Of a stretch of 64,000 bases of DNA, positions 1 through 12,100 are shown one piece after another. The position numbers were made by a program, and so were the translations under genes. The notes below the pieces were generated by a model. It did no database searches and was not told the DNA's origin. It saw only the letters and a program-made list of their open reading frames with translations. This DNA comes from Acephala macrosclerotiorum (lineage: Eukaryota > Ascomycota > Leotiomycetes > Helotiales > Mollisiaceae): assembly GCA_014904845.1 (NCBI GenBank), contig MU119222.1:310001-374000 (forward strand). The letters are read 5' to 3'. Position 1 is the stretch's first letter. Each line of letters begins with the position of its first letter.

Positions 1-1689
1 AGCAAGTGGCCGCATTCTTGCGAAATCACCATTGGCCTTGCCCATCCCCTCCATAGGCTGATTCTGAGGACCTGGGTCTAGAAGTACCTTGATAGCATCT
101 GCAATCTGGGCCTTGACGCCAAGATCGGCTTCGACGAGGAGGAGGTCGATCAGAGAATCTGTCAAGGGCGTTTGCTTTTCGTTTAGTTGCCGGAAGATGG
201 TCTGACGGATCATCTGAGGGTCATGATCGATCATAGAAACTAAGACATCTGTAGCTCCAACTCGAACCCCAACATCACTGTGACGCAACGCGAAGTTTAT
301 GACTGAAAGCAGTCCATGTCCCAGAAAGTTGTTGTACAGCTGTTGTCTAGCTGGCTGCTGGAGGTTCTTTGCAATTGCACAACATTGCTGAATGAATAGT
401 ACCGCTTCTTTCTTCCGATCCTGGTCTGTCTCGAGAGGACCAAAAACGCCGAACAGTTCCTTAAGAAAGGCAGGGTTTGTTTGCAAATGCTGAACAATAT
501 CGACCTGGTTGAAGAATATCAAAGAATTAAGTACGGAGAAAGTAGGATCGTCCAGGATCCGGGCAAGCACGACGTCCTTGAGGTACTGCAATCGATATGT
601 TGAATGAATCTTCCTCCGAACGGATTCGTCATCAATATGGACCACCTCCTTGAACCTACCCTCCTTCCCAAGCCAATGTCGGTGATTGGCCTTGTGACTG
701 GGAAAGTCAGGGTCATATTCCAAAGCTCCCACCACCCCGAGGACGAGGTCGTCCGTTACCGCGAGCTCAATGATAGCAGTATCATTGAGGAGAATCAAAG
801 TCTTCATGATCATGCAAAGCTTGTGCAGGCTTCCAAGATCTTCCATATCCTCGGCCATGTCTACTAGTGGTATCAACTTCTGTATATAGTCCTCCGCGAT
901 TACGTATTTCGTCAATGCCTCTCGTCCCTGGCCTGTATTATGTAGACTGCGCATTTGCACTTCGATTTCGGGAAGCGTGCCGAGACTTGGGGAAGGTAGA
1001 GATATGGGGTTGTTAAATGAGTCGATGGCAATGTCGTCCGATAAGGCATCATCTGGAACGGATTAGCATTGCAAGCATGTAATAGTGCATCTGATGCGCG
1101 TACCTGGACCGCCAATTGCCAATAGCTGCTGCTGAATGTTATTTACGAATTTCCTGAAAGCGTTATTAGCATGCTGGCAGGCTCAGACTCAATATCTGGA
1201 GGTGGAAGAACTTGCCAGATAGCACCACAGCCTTCAGATTCTTGAAAACTCAAGGCCATATCAATACCGGTCGACGGCTCGGTCCATACAATGAGGGTAT
1301 CTGGTGGCGCGTGTAAGCCTCGGTCCACGCACAACATTTGAAGACATTATATACCTTGCTGCTTCTGGAAGCCATCTTCTTTGCATATTCTGGTTTCTAG
1401 AAGCATACGCTCTGGCTGGTCCTCTGACTGTACGAGAACCCGCGGTTCTTCCTGGCGGCTGTTTTCGTTCTAAAGCGCGATTGAGTCAGCCAACAGAACC
1501 TCCGCCAACAAGAGGCAATGCGCGAATCCATCAACATGCGCAGCACCGCAGAATATCGTGACATACAAAGAAGAACTGCGCGGTGCAGAAACCAGTCCCC
1601 CTATCGAACCAGTCATTGTTGCGCAACTCGTAGACCTTGACTCTCTTCTTGTCGTTCGGCGGGTTGTTAGGCACCGCTTGTGCCATCAT
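1..1689 (-). CDS. psy2: Protein phosphatase 4 regulatory subunit 3 (Psy2/SMEK), 5' part
   Basis: The reading frame gives the N-terminal EVH1/PH-like domain of the SMEK/Psy2 family (KKRVKVYELRNNDWFDRGTG, then TLIVWTEPSTGIDMALSFQE), followed by the alpha-helical repeat domain (start of DUF625). Psy2 targets the PP4 catalytic subunit Pph3 to substrates in DNA-damage recovery, for example phospho-H2A and Rad53. Four introns were placed by phase: 1470-1566, 1301-1354, 1154-1215 and 1053-1103. The third has a GC-AG boundary (donor GCAAGT); the only nearby GT donor does not keep the frame. The start is the ATG at 1689, just before the conserved domain. The frame stays open upstream to about 2073 without an obvious homologous extension, so a longer N-terminus is possible. 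The C-terminal part lies beyond the left edge. Family assignment is secure. Confidence 0.9.
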
Positions 1690-4600
1690 CAAAGGTTGTA
1701 GTTCCCCTTCTAGGTCCTCTGAGCTCAAGATATTTGGTGCGATGTCCAGGTGATCTTGCAAGGAGAGGGTCGTAGTTTGGCTCAGCGCCGCCACCGTGAC
1801 GATCTGCCTGATGGCACGAGGATGGTCTTTGACGTGTTGGTAGCGCTCTCTCTGCAGAGCAATTATGACGATCGAGGCGACATGTATTGATGGGCTCAGG
1901 TGCTGTAGTGCGCTGTGCTGCCGGCCCTGTCGAATGTTGAATGTTGATATTGATGTGGTTGTTAGGCTTTCCTCTGAAGTTGTCGCGATTCGGAGTCTTG
2001 CACTAGCGCGAAAATCCAGCGGACCTGGAAAACGACCGCGCAGCAATGTCAGAGTGTTCTGAGAAGGTTTCACGATAATTTTAGCATTCTTCAGCTTCGA
2101 TTTCCTGAGTCCGAGGCTGAGAACTGGAGATACCGTCTTCCCGGCCGTTGTTTTCGAGAATGAAGAAAGTCACGTGTGTTAGAAACGGCAAGACCTCTAA
2201 ATATAAAGCAGCGAGCCTATTGGATGATGGCGCCTTCTTCGCTCAACCTGCGTCATACTCTGTATCTGAAACGTCTCCGACATCTGAGCTTAAATATTTG
2301 ATCGCTCCGTTCTCAACCGGCCGATTATATACTTTCACTTAGGATATACTTCGACAACACAACCCAAACCTACATGTTATCGAGTAAGCAGACTTTTAAG
2401 GACTACAATCTTTGACGCGGACTTCTTCATTACACGCGATTCTTCCCACATGAACCACCTATAGGTCCTCTTACGCTCTGGATGAGGACTTATAAGAAAG
2501 CCTGGGGTATTACATTAACTTCAGCTATAACTTACCCCGCGATGTTCTGAAAGGTGACATGCCGAAGTGCCACAAATTTGAGGACATCCATGACGACCTA
2601 AAACGAAGGACATTATCAGCCAAAGCATCAAACAGACTGCACCCGTAAAATTCCATCGGAAGATAGTCGAGGTCCGGTTCTAAGTTTCAATGTCCCTCCA
2701 GTGTCAAGACAATAGCGCAATAGTCTCTTCTGCCTCGCTCAATCTGCTCGTTGGGAGCGCACGCGTCAAACTTTAATCAAGATGGCCCGAGATGGTGCAG
2801 TAGTGCAGTAGCATTCGACTCTTACAGCATCATCTGGAAGACTGTACTTAACTCAGGACTACAGCTGTGACCATCCTGCAATTTACCCTCGAAATTGCCT
2901 CTGAAGAATTGAAGCTATCTTCAGATTCCAGGAAGCAAAGAAGCGTCCGTGCTTCCCTCGGCTAGTTCAAAAGACGTCTATTATTAGACAGGGCTCACCG
3001 AATCATTTGCGGATCCGAGACGCTCAACGTGGCAAGGAATGCCGAAGCGGCAAATTAAGCTTACCTCGAGGAGCCGGCTCCAGGCTGGCCTCCACAGGAA
3101 CTTTTTGAAGACTTGGACAACTTACCGGTGCCTGGAGGTGACTATGGGCAAGCCAATCTGCATTGTCTATGCCGCGATACTTAGTTAAAGAACCGGCCTG
3201 CCACGACATAAAGTCCCTCAATGGCCGTTATGTTGATGTCATTATGAGTTACGTGCGTACAGTATCCGTGGCCTGGAAGCTGATGCATGGAGGGATTGAA
3301 GTCAGCCTCTCAATGTGAAGGTCAAACGACACTGCAGCTGGATATAATATCTATGTCTTGCTTGATTAATAGATTTAGAACCCGGCGTTTTTTCGGAACA
3401 TTGCGCCTTGCATGGTTCGGGTGCTATCATATGGTTGTTGGGTCTGTACCACAGGCGTGCTCGCAGGCAGAAGGCTTCGATCACACTGCATTTGCATTGA
3501 TTGCTGATTGCATCATCATTCGACAAGTACCACTCGAGAACTGCAGGTTTCCCAGCGACGGGAACTTTGCAGCAGGTTCACGCGAAGACCCCTCCCGATT
3601 TGACAAGTTTCCACCATAGTCCGTAGATAATTCAGACATTTTCAAGATATAGTAACACAAAACAGACATAGTCTGAGCCTAGATTAGGACGTTGGCTTTT
3701 CGGCGTCAGGACCCTTGGGAAAATCTCCCAAATTATATTGATCCCCGACCAGGCTGACTGATCATAGAGACTCGCAAGGGTGGGAGACTTTCGGATTGGT
3801 TCGCAGCTCCTCCGAATCTTGGACTGCGCCGTATTGCAGCGGTCAAGGAGAGACAAGACATTTGAGAGAAACATCAACACCTTGGCAAACAAAAGAAGAC
3901 ATTCTGCACTGAGAATCAAGACAGAATAATCTCTAGCATCTGGAGGGAGATTGCGATGGTTGTCATTCAATTTCCCCACCACCGTCACCAAGATCAATTG
4001 AAGAATTCCCTACCACCGGAAGCAAGGGAGTGTTCGTCCTATCTCTCGTTGTTCGTCTTCGGACGGTACAAATGCAAGAAACATTTCAGGTGGATCAAGC
4101 GCTGCAATGACAAGGGAGTCGACGTCAAACTTGGTCGAGCCTCCGAGCCTGAGCCTGCACAGAAAATCGATGGTGCCACGGCTCTAGCATGTTGGCAGCA
4201 ACACACCATTCACAGTCTCGATCCAACGCCAATGTTTTATATTTCTTTTGCTGACACCTCGATGCAATAAGGTTTAACCTGAGACCATGTCCTTGAAAAT
4301 TCTCTGTCAGCTTCTGAGACTACCGAAAGCCACATAAGCTATCGCAGACGAAAGGCGTCGCCAACAAAATCCAGCGCGCTTGTTCTTGCAAAACCTGTCC
4401 AGAAGACGGTCCTATGAAACAGCACACATCGTATCGAGACAAGACCGGCTTAAAATACTGTCGTGGGCTCTGTCAAAGACGCATGCAGCAATGGTTAGGG
4501 CTAGGTAGAGAATCTTGAAAAAGAGTGGAGAGGAGGTTTGATATTGCCTCTTCCTTGGTGATGCCCCTGAAGCGCGGCCGCGGGATGGGAAAAGCCTGAG

Positions 4601-5893
4601 CGATTAGCGATGCGGCCGCCTACGATGAATGTCACCTCGAACCGCGAGATACGAAGTACCTATCCACAGCCATAGAAAGCATAAAGAGCATTAGTCGTAT
4701 CAGCCTCCACTCGTTGGCACACGGTATCTACTGTACAGTATCGACCGGCTTCTCACCGTTCTGCAGGTGCACGGACAATGCGTGACATTCACCATTCTTG
4801 GCTGCAGGACCGCTGTTCCGGTGTGCGATGTCATTCCAATTCGGATTTAAATTTCCTGACGCAGAGCAGATTCGAAGGCTTGCAGCAGCCCGTCAGCCTC
4901 CACCGTGCGACTAGGCGAGGCCGAGCACGATAAGAGAGCGTGGAAGGGAGGAGAGCCCGCAAGGAACCAGCGTGGCATGGCGCATGGCGCTGTCCCACTG
5001 GCAGGATTCCACTCGTCTATTGTAATCCACCAGATGTATGTCGTTCGCGATGCGCTCCCGTTCCAGTCCAGTCACCGCCAAACCTTCCAGGGCAGGGTCC
5101 CACGTTACCATTATGCCTGTTTAGGGCTGTTCAAGGCCACCGCCCAGGGTTCCCATGTTCTGTTGATTTTCTTACGGCTCCCATCCCATCACTCCCGATC
5201 TGCCTCTGGGTCCCTCCATCTTCAGCTGCTGCGCTGATGCCCCCACGCACGCAAACAAAGCGGCCGGCACGGGTTAAAGGTACAACGCCTCGTATTCCTC
5301 TGATTTGATACACCCAAATGCATCCCAAGCTCACTCGCTGTTTCTCGTCAAACGCATCGTCTTTTTTTTCTTCTTTCCCCCTTCCCTCTCTTCCGAAGTT
5401 CCATCCCAGGTACTTTATTCTTCATCTCCCCAACTGTAGATGTTCCAGCCAGGTGGCATGCCAAGCACCATTTACCCTTGCCATATCAACCAGTCTATCT
5501 CGTTTATCGCCTCCAGGAAATCAATAGTCTGATCTAGTCCGAAAATCGTTCGTCTGTACCTGGATTACTAGTAGACTCGAACTAAAGTATCCGTCCCAAG
5601 CGTACTTCGACCGATCAATTCTCCTCACGCTCCTGTGTCCGAGTCTCCGCAACGTCTTCGGCCTGAACGTGGTCCTAGTTCTACAGCTCATCGACCCGGT
5701 CTCGAACTAGAACTTGCTATCACTACCAAATACAAGCCAGAGCCTCCTCTTGAGAGCAAGTAACACCCCGTTCGACCCAACAGGATAACGGACTTTCACC
5801 GATTTACTGCGTCAACAATACAAACACCATCCATAAAAGTACCCAGTCTTTCCACCCATCTTGAGGTTCAAGACTTACCACCCGGCCACCACG
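1690..5893. other. 4.2-kb stretch without a recognisable gene
   Basis: Only short overlapping frames on both strands; none resembles a family I know and none can be extended through splice sites. The composition is ordinary and not AT-rich. The last 600 bases hold a strong C/T-rich tract (about 5341-5410) typical of a fungal core promoter or 5' leader for the gene at 5894. Two GCGGCCGC octamers lie close together at about 4575-4620. A non-coding RNA or a fast-evolving gene cannot be excluded. Confidence 0.5.
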
Positions 5894-6742
5894 ATGTCAG
5901 TATTTTCAAAGATTGCGAGGTCCAGGAAGGCAGCGAAGGAGCACAAGAACAAAGTAGCAGAGAAAGAGAAGGGCCCTGAACAGGCCGCCAAAGTACCATA
6001 CAAGCACATCCCAACACACGCTGCCGTCGATGCATTGAGTGGAGCACCATCAACTTGGAAGGCTGAGGATAGGCCCAAGATCAGGGAGCACCACCAGAGG
6101 AGGAGTCAAATGGTCATCAGCCGGACAGGAAGCTCCCTTTCTCATATGTCATACGCCGTTTCATCTTCAAACATCCCACCCCTTCCACGAAATAGCAGCT
6201 ACAACAGCTACAACCCCACCTGGCTCGACCGCGGCGGTGATGTATATTACTCCCACAATCAGGGAAGGCAGAAGCCACCAAGATCCCACTCATATCACGA
6301 CTCTGGCATCGGACCTAGCATTGGCCGCAGCCCACTTGCAAGTCATCAACAATCCGAAGGTACATCCTCCAACATCTCAAAACAACCAACATTTGAAGCT
6401 TAACTGGACCATCAACTAACTTCATATGCAGAAGCTTCACCCGTCGTTTCCTCCGGCAACAGCACAAACTCCAATTCCTCTGCCGAGAATCTCGAGATCG
6501 CACCGATCAACAAGTCGAACCGCCTTTCCACCCGCCCCCAACCCACCGTATACGCAGAAAAAGATATTTTTGACCGCCTGCACACGAGTACGACACGAAA
6601 ACTCGGCGAAGCACCCGTCCTTGACAGCCCCCCTCCGGTCAAACCCAAGACTCCCACTGCAACCGTGGTAGCACAAGAGACGAAGCCCAAAAAGCAAAGA
6701 TGGAGCTTACTCGGGAAGAAGAACACGACTGCAGTCGTCTGA
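5894..6742 (+). CDS. Conserved-looking fungal protein of unknown function (258 aa)
   Basis: Two exons (5894-6359 and 6432-6742) joined over a 72-nt GT-AG intron give 258 residues. The ATG at 5894 has a good context (CACCACGATG); the upstream frame has no ATG. The N-terminus is a basic charged helix (MSVFSKIARSRKAAKEHK) that could be amphipathic. The rest is low-complexity, rich in Ser, Pro, Asn and Tyr, and the C-terminus is basic (KKQRWSLLGKKN). There is no signal peptide or membrane segment. I do not recognise a domain. Such disordered proteins with a basic amphipathic start are common in filamentous fungi and are annotated only as hypothetical. The splice prediction is supported because joining the exons removes a stop and restores a long Ser/Thr/Pro-rich frame ending at a clean stop. 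Confidence 0.65.
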
Positions 6743-8770
6743 TCCATCAAATCATCCCAACGATCCCGGCGGAGACGGAGACCCCTCATCAGGCGATAGA
6801 TCGCACGTAATAGACGGGAGGTCGCAGGAACCATCGAAATCGAACACATTTTCCGGGAGAAAAAGAAAAGATCAAACCACAACTTGCCGCAGGTCCGGGA
6901 GTGTGCATTGCATATCGAAATATTTCGCTCTCTTCGCATACTATCAAGTTACCTGTGCATTACACCTGTTGCACTCGCCATTTCACACCTTGCTGCTCAT
7001 CGCAACACACCCACGTCGTTTCCACGATATATCTCGGCTCGAAACTTTCCTTTGTTAGTCTTGTCACTCATCTTTCTGTCTCGGAGCGTGTTGTTATTTT
7101 AGCGAATTGAATGTTTTTTTGTTTTGTTTTTGTGTTAGCCTGCGTACCTTGCAGCTTGGCTTTTGTTGGTGTTGTCTCACCTCTCCGCCACGCGTGCCAC
7201 ATTTTTGTGTATCGAAAACGGGAGGAGAAAACCCATGATGACATGCAGGAAGCGATGGAATGGGCGGATGGGCAGATTTTCGAATTGAATGGCTTCGTAT
7301 TTACACACCGACTTGGGTATTATTTTATGATTGAGGGAGTTACTCTTAGAACGGCTGGGCTGGAATTTTGGGCTTCGATTCGATGCGGGCAGATCTCAGT
7401 AACAAAGACAGGAGAGCGCATTGGATCAACTGATGATGGATTGGATTGGATTGGATTGGATTGGACTTGGACTCTGCTGCACCGAGGAACATTCCGGTCA
7501 CACAACACGAAAATGTGTCACAGCATATGCATGTCTACAAATACAAAATTAATGATATCGAGTATCAGAGATCAAAGCAACACAATGTGATCTCTGAGCT
7601 TTCTCAACACATGATTTCCTCACAGCCCCACGTTTTTGTTATCGCTCACTTTGCCAATCTTTCGCAATTTGTGTAACCTACAATATGGAAAGGATCGCGC
7701 AAACAGCCACAAATCGAACCCGCAGGAGGTCGGCCGCCGCCTCACACAGTAACTCGGGACGTCCACTTCAGCCTCTGAGCTGACCCAAGAACAACTAACT
7801 GCAGCGCCAACCCGAATCCCTTCGTTTTGCCATTGTTTTTGATTCAATATCAACGCAGGCGCCTTCACATCAGCCCCGACGTCGAAAATCGCACGGGCAA
7901 ATCTCCACTCCACCGTCTCTGGCAATATGCCAAGGCTTTGGTGTGAAACCCGGCGTCCTGTTTTTCGTCTCCGTCCGTGGTTAGGTTTAGTTTGTCTCAC
8001 CTAAAAATCCCTGGTGCCAAGTCCAAAAAGGGAGATCGACAACTTTCCAAGTTTATCGAAAATTCTATTTTCTCTACGGAATAACTGGATTTCCGTGCCT
8101 TACGATGTTTATATTGCGATGAAGATTAAAGGGAAAAGACCATAACACGACGTCAATTCAAAGATCGAATTCATTGAGATGGACGTTGGCTCTATCATGA
8201 CGAAAAGTTCAACGTTTCTCGACGACCCAAGTCGTGTGGATAGTACTAGATGCACACTGGGCCTTGGCTAGGTCGAGACGCATACACGAGCTTCCAATCG
8301 AGACCTTGGTACTGAAGAAAGCTCTACTAATGGGTACGGTTTGTAAGAGGCGCGAGAAGGTAAGATTTTGGCATGTCTTGCTACCGGGTTTTCTACCCGC
8401 AACCGCTCATTTAAGTCGCATCATGCTGGCATGAAGTCATTGGCCCATTAATTGATGGGCCCGTTTGGAGGTTTTCTCCTTCAGCAGCCATGGCGCTGTT
8501 AGCACCTCTGATGCATCACCGGGAATCGGGGCGGTCGCTGAGATGATCTCGATTTCACGCGTATCTAGTTGCAGCGTCCAGTCCTGGATAGCGGCTTCCG
8601 TTTTCTGGATGTCGGGACGTTGAATTGGGAAAGAACAAGAGTCTGACCCGAGAAGGGAAAGTGAAAGTCTTGTCAAAAGCACTATTAAACGGGCCACTTT
8701 CCTTCTTGTGGAACAATCGAGCGAGCTGAACATGGTACCGGAATCTGGATCTGATGGAATTCTATGTGAA
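6743..8770. other. 2-kb stretch without a supported gene
   Basis: Short frames on both strands lack recognisable motifs. A minus-strand frame at about 8437-8640 has coding-like composition but no recognisable family and no start or splice structure; it may be a gene relic. The stretch contains the pentanucleotide microsatellite listed separately and ends at the left copy of a duplicated sequence. Confidence 0.45.
7438..7465. repeat. GGATT pentanucleotide microsatellite
   Basis: Five consecutive GGATT units followed by a broken sixth (GGACTT). Simple tandem repeat in non-coding DNA. Confidence 0.9.
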
Positions 8771-9115
8771 TGGCACTTGCCAACCAGCTGATAAAAAGTC
8801 CAATTCCAGAAAGAAACTTTCGTTGGGGCCCATGAAATAATCCTTGGAGATAATGCTGGTTTGAGGAGCCAGGTGCGAGAGGGGCCGAGTAGGCACGGTA
8901 GGGTACCATAAACGCAAAATTTTGGTTCTGGTGTTTAGTCGTTGTGAGTTTTGCTCTTGCTTTGATTAGCATACATGAATGCAGTTCTTGCAGGTCGATG
9001 TCCTCTATTCCACCACCGGTTCTACATTGATTTTGTCGCTGGAACGATTGTTAGGTGGTAGTCTCGTCATAGATGGGATCAGAATGTCTCGAGGGCTGTT
9101 ACTTACACGAACTTT
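8771..9115 (+). repeat. Left copy of a 350-bp direct duplication flanking the AT-rich block
   Basis: This stretch matches 33511-33870 in the same orientation. Shared landmarks in order are AACCAGCTGATAAAAAG, TTGGGGCCCATGAAAT, ATCCTTGGAGA, GGGTACCA, AACGCAAAA, CATGAATGCA and ACTTACAC. The copies differ by many substitutions and an insertion of about 80 bases in the right copy, so the duplication is old. The left copy stops where the AT-rich block begins, as if that block interrupted it. No protein could be read consistently from both copies. Confidence 0.75.
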
Positions 9116-12100
9116 CGTGCATTCATTTTTTTTCAGATTATTTTGATTAAAACGCAAATAAAAAAAAGAAAAAGAAAAAAAGAATTAACTATTAAAATAA
9201 AAAAATTATATAAAAAGAATATAAAAACTTTTATTTTTATATTTATTTTAAAATTTATTTACGTTTTTTTTTTAAATAATAATAAATTATATAATAAAAA
9301 TTATAATAATTATATTATATATAAATATAATATTAATTTAATAATTGAATTATAATTAATATCGTTAATATTAAAATTATATTTTATAAATATATTTATT
9401 TTAAATTAAATATATTTTAATTAATAAATATAAATTATAATTAATTTAAAATATTTTTCTCGTTTTGAAAAAAAAAATTCGTCTAACGATTTATTAAACG
9501 AATTAATAGCGAATAAAAAAAAAATTTTATTCGATATATATTTTATTTTATAAATTTTATAAAAATGTTTTTATAAAAAATTATAAAATTTTCGATTTTA
9601 GTAATTTATTTAATTTATTATTATTTTAAATTTTAAATTTTATCGAATAATAAAATTAATAAATTAATAAATTTTTTTAATATTTAAAATAAAAACGTAT
9701 TATAAAATTTTATATTATTAAAAAAATTTTTCTAAAATTTTCGTTTTTTATATTAAATTATTACGATTGATTTAATTAATTCAAATTATTTTATTTAATA
9801 TATAATTTTAAAAAAAAAAAATTTTTAAAAATTTTTTTAAAAATTATATAATTATAAAATTAAAATAAAATAAATTTTCGTATATTATTATTTTAATATT
9901 TTAAATATAAACGTATTTTTAATAAAGTTTTATATTAAAATTTTTTTTTTAAAAATTCTCGTTTTTTATATCGAATTATTACAATTAATTTAATTAAATT
10001 AAATTTTTTTTTTAAAAATTGTATAATTATTTTAATATTTAATTATTTTAATACTTTAAATAAAAACGTATTTATTATAAATACTAAAAAAAAACTTTTT
10101 AAAACTTTTTTTAAAATTTATATAATTATAAAAATATTTAATATTTAAATAAATAAATATTTTAATACTTAAAATAAAAACGTATTTAAAAACTTTATAA
10201 TTATTATTTTTATTAAATACGATTATATTTTATTAATTTACGTAATAAAGAATTAATAAAATCGTTTAAAATTTAAAATTTAATAATATTTAATTAAATT
10301 TCAATTTATTTTTCAATTTTATATTATTTGAATTAATTAATATATTATAATTATAAATATAATATAATTATACGTAAATTAAAATTTTAATATTTTTTAT
10401 TAAATTAATTATATATTAATTAATATAATAAATAATTTAATTTAATTTAATTTATTTTTTTAAATTAAATTTTATTTAAAAAATATATTTCTAATTTTAA
10501 TTTTATTCTAATTAAATCAATTTATTTTAAATATATTCGATTTATTTGAATATTATATAACGTTTAATTTAAATAAATAAAAAAACTCGCTTAAAGCGGT
10601 AATTAGACTCTAATAGACCAAGATTTTTCGTTTAAATAAAAGCGAATATATTTATTATTATTTTATTTCGAGAAAGTTCTACGTTTTATAAATTTTATTA
10701 ATTATTAATAAATTAATTAAAAATAAAAACTATAGAATTTTCAATACTTATAAATCAATAATTGATTTCTAATTAAAAAAATACTTTAAAATATTAAAAA
10801 AAAAAATTCTATAAATTAATTCAATTTTTTTCGATAATTTTTTTTTTAATTAATAAACAATTTTATATTAAATTAACGAATTAATTTAAATTTAAATCTT
10901 TTTATATTTTTAAAATACTTTAAATTTTATCGATTAAAATTAATTTTATTCAAAATCAATTAAATTTTAAATTAAAATTTTTTAAATATAAATTATATTT
11001 TAAAACTTTTAATTTTATTAAAAAGAATCTTGAGAATTTAAACAATTTTCGAATTATTATAATAAAATATTTATATCAAAATTGTAAATAAATTATTACT
11101 TTTAAATTTATTTAATAATATATTAATTATTATTTAGTAAAACTTAAAAAAATCAACAAATAAATTAATTTATAAGTAATTATATAATTTATTATCGAAA
11201 TAATTATCGATTATATTTTTTGTAAAGAGTATTAATCGATAATATAAATAGTAAGTTTTATTTTAAATAAATAAATTTTTAAAATACTAATAATAATTTT
11301 AAACGATTTATTTAATACTACTAATTTTTAAATTAGTATTACAAATGTATTTACTTAGTAAAAAGTTTTTAAAAGTTTTAAAACACTGAAAAAACAATTT
11401 AATATTAATAAGTTTAAAAGTTTATTATTAAACTTTTTAATATTAAATAATTTATATTTTTGAATGATTTTTTTTATTTCGTTTAAAGAATTATTATTTT
11501 ATTTAAACGAGTAAATAATTTAATATTAATTTTATTTTATATAAATTAATAGTTTAATAGAAAAATACTTGCAATTTATTTAAAAATATTAATAAATAAA
11601 TTAATTATTTTATATTTATAACGATAAAAAAAAATTTAAAAATAATATTAAAACAAACGATTTTTTTTCTTTAATTTTAAATATTTAAACAAATTATTTT
11701 ATTAATAAAAACTTCGAATTGAAATTTTATTTATTTATTATAAAAAATTTAAAAAATAAACACTTTAATATTTATATGAATAAAGTATTATTAAATACTT
11801 TAAATCTCGAAAAATATAATATTAAATATAATATTATAAAATATTTTATTTTATTAATAAAAATATTAATTATTTTTAATAGTATTATAAGAAATAATAT
11901 TTCGTTAAACGATAAATTTATTAAAACGTTTACAAAGTATTATTTAAAACGAGAAATTAAATTTTAAAGAAATATTTCTTATTTAATTTATATTTTTAAT
12001 TTTATTATTTAAAATATTTTAAAAATTATTATTAAAAACGATTATAGTTTTTTTAATAATAATAATCAATATAATATCGATAATAAAAACGAGAATAAAA

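Noticed and set aside
3632..3997. 121-codon minus-strand frame
   Set aside because: It lacks an ATG at the start and shows no motif; overlapped by unrelated frames of similar size.
7111..7590. 159-codon frame
   Set aside because: No recognisable motif, low-complexity translation of a microsatellite, no homologous flavour; probably chance.
8437..8733. 98-codon minus-strand frame
   Set aside because: Coding-like composition but no known family, no splice context and it overlaps noncoding-looking sequence; noted only as a possible relic.
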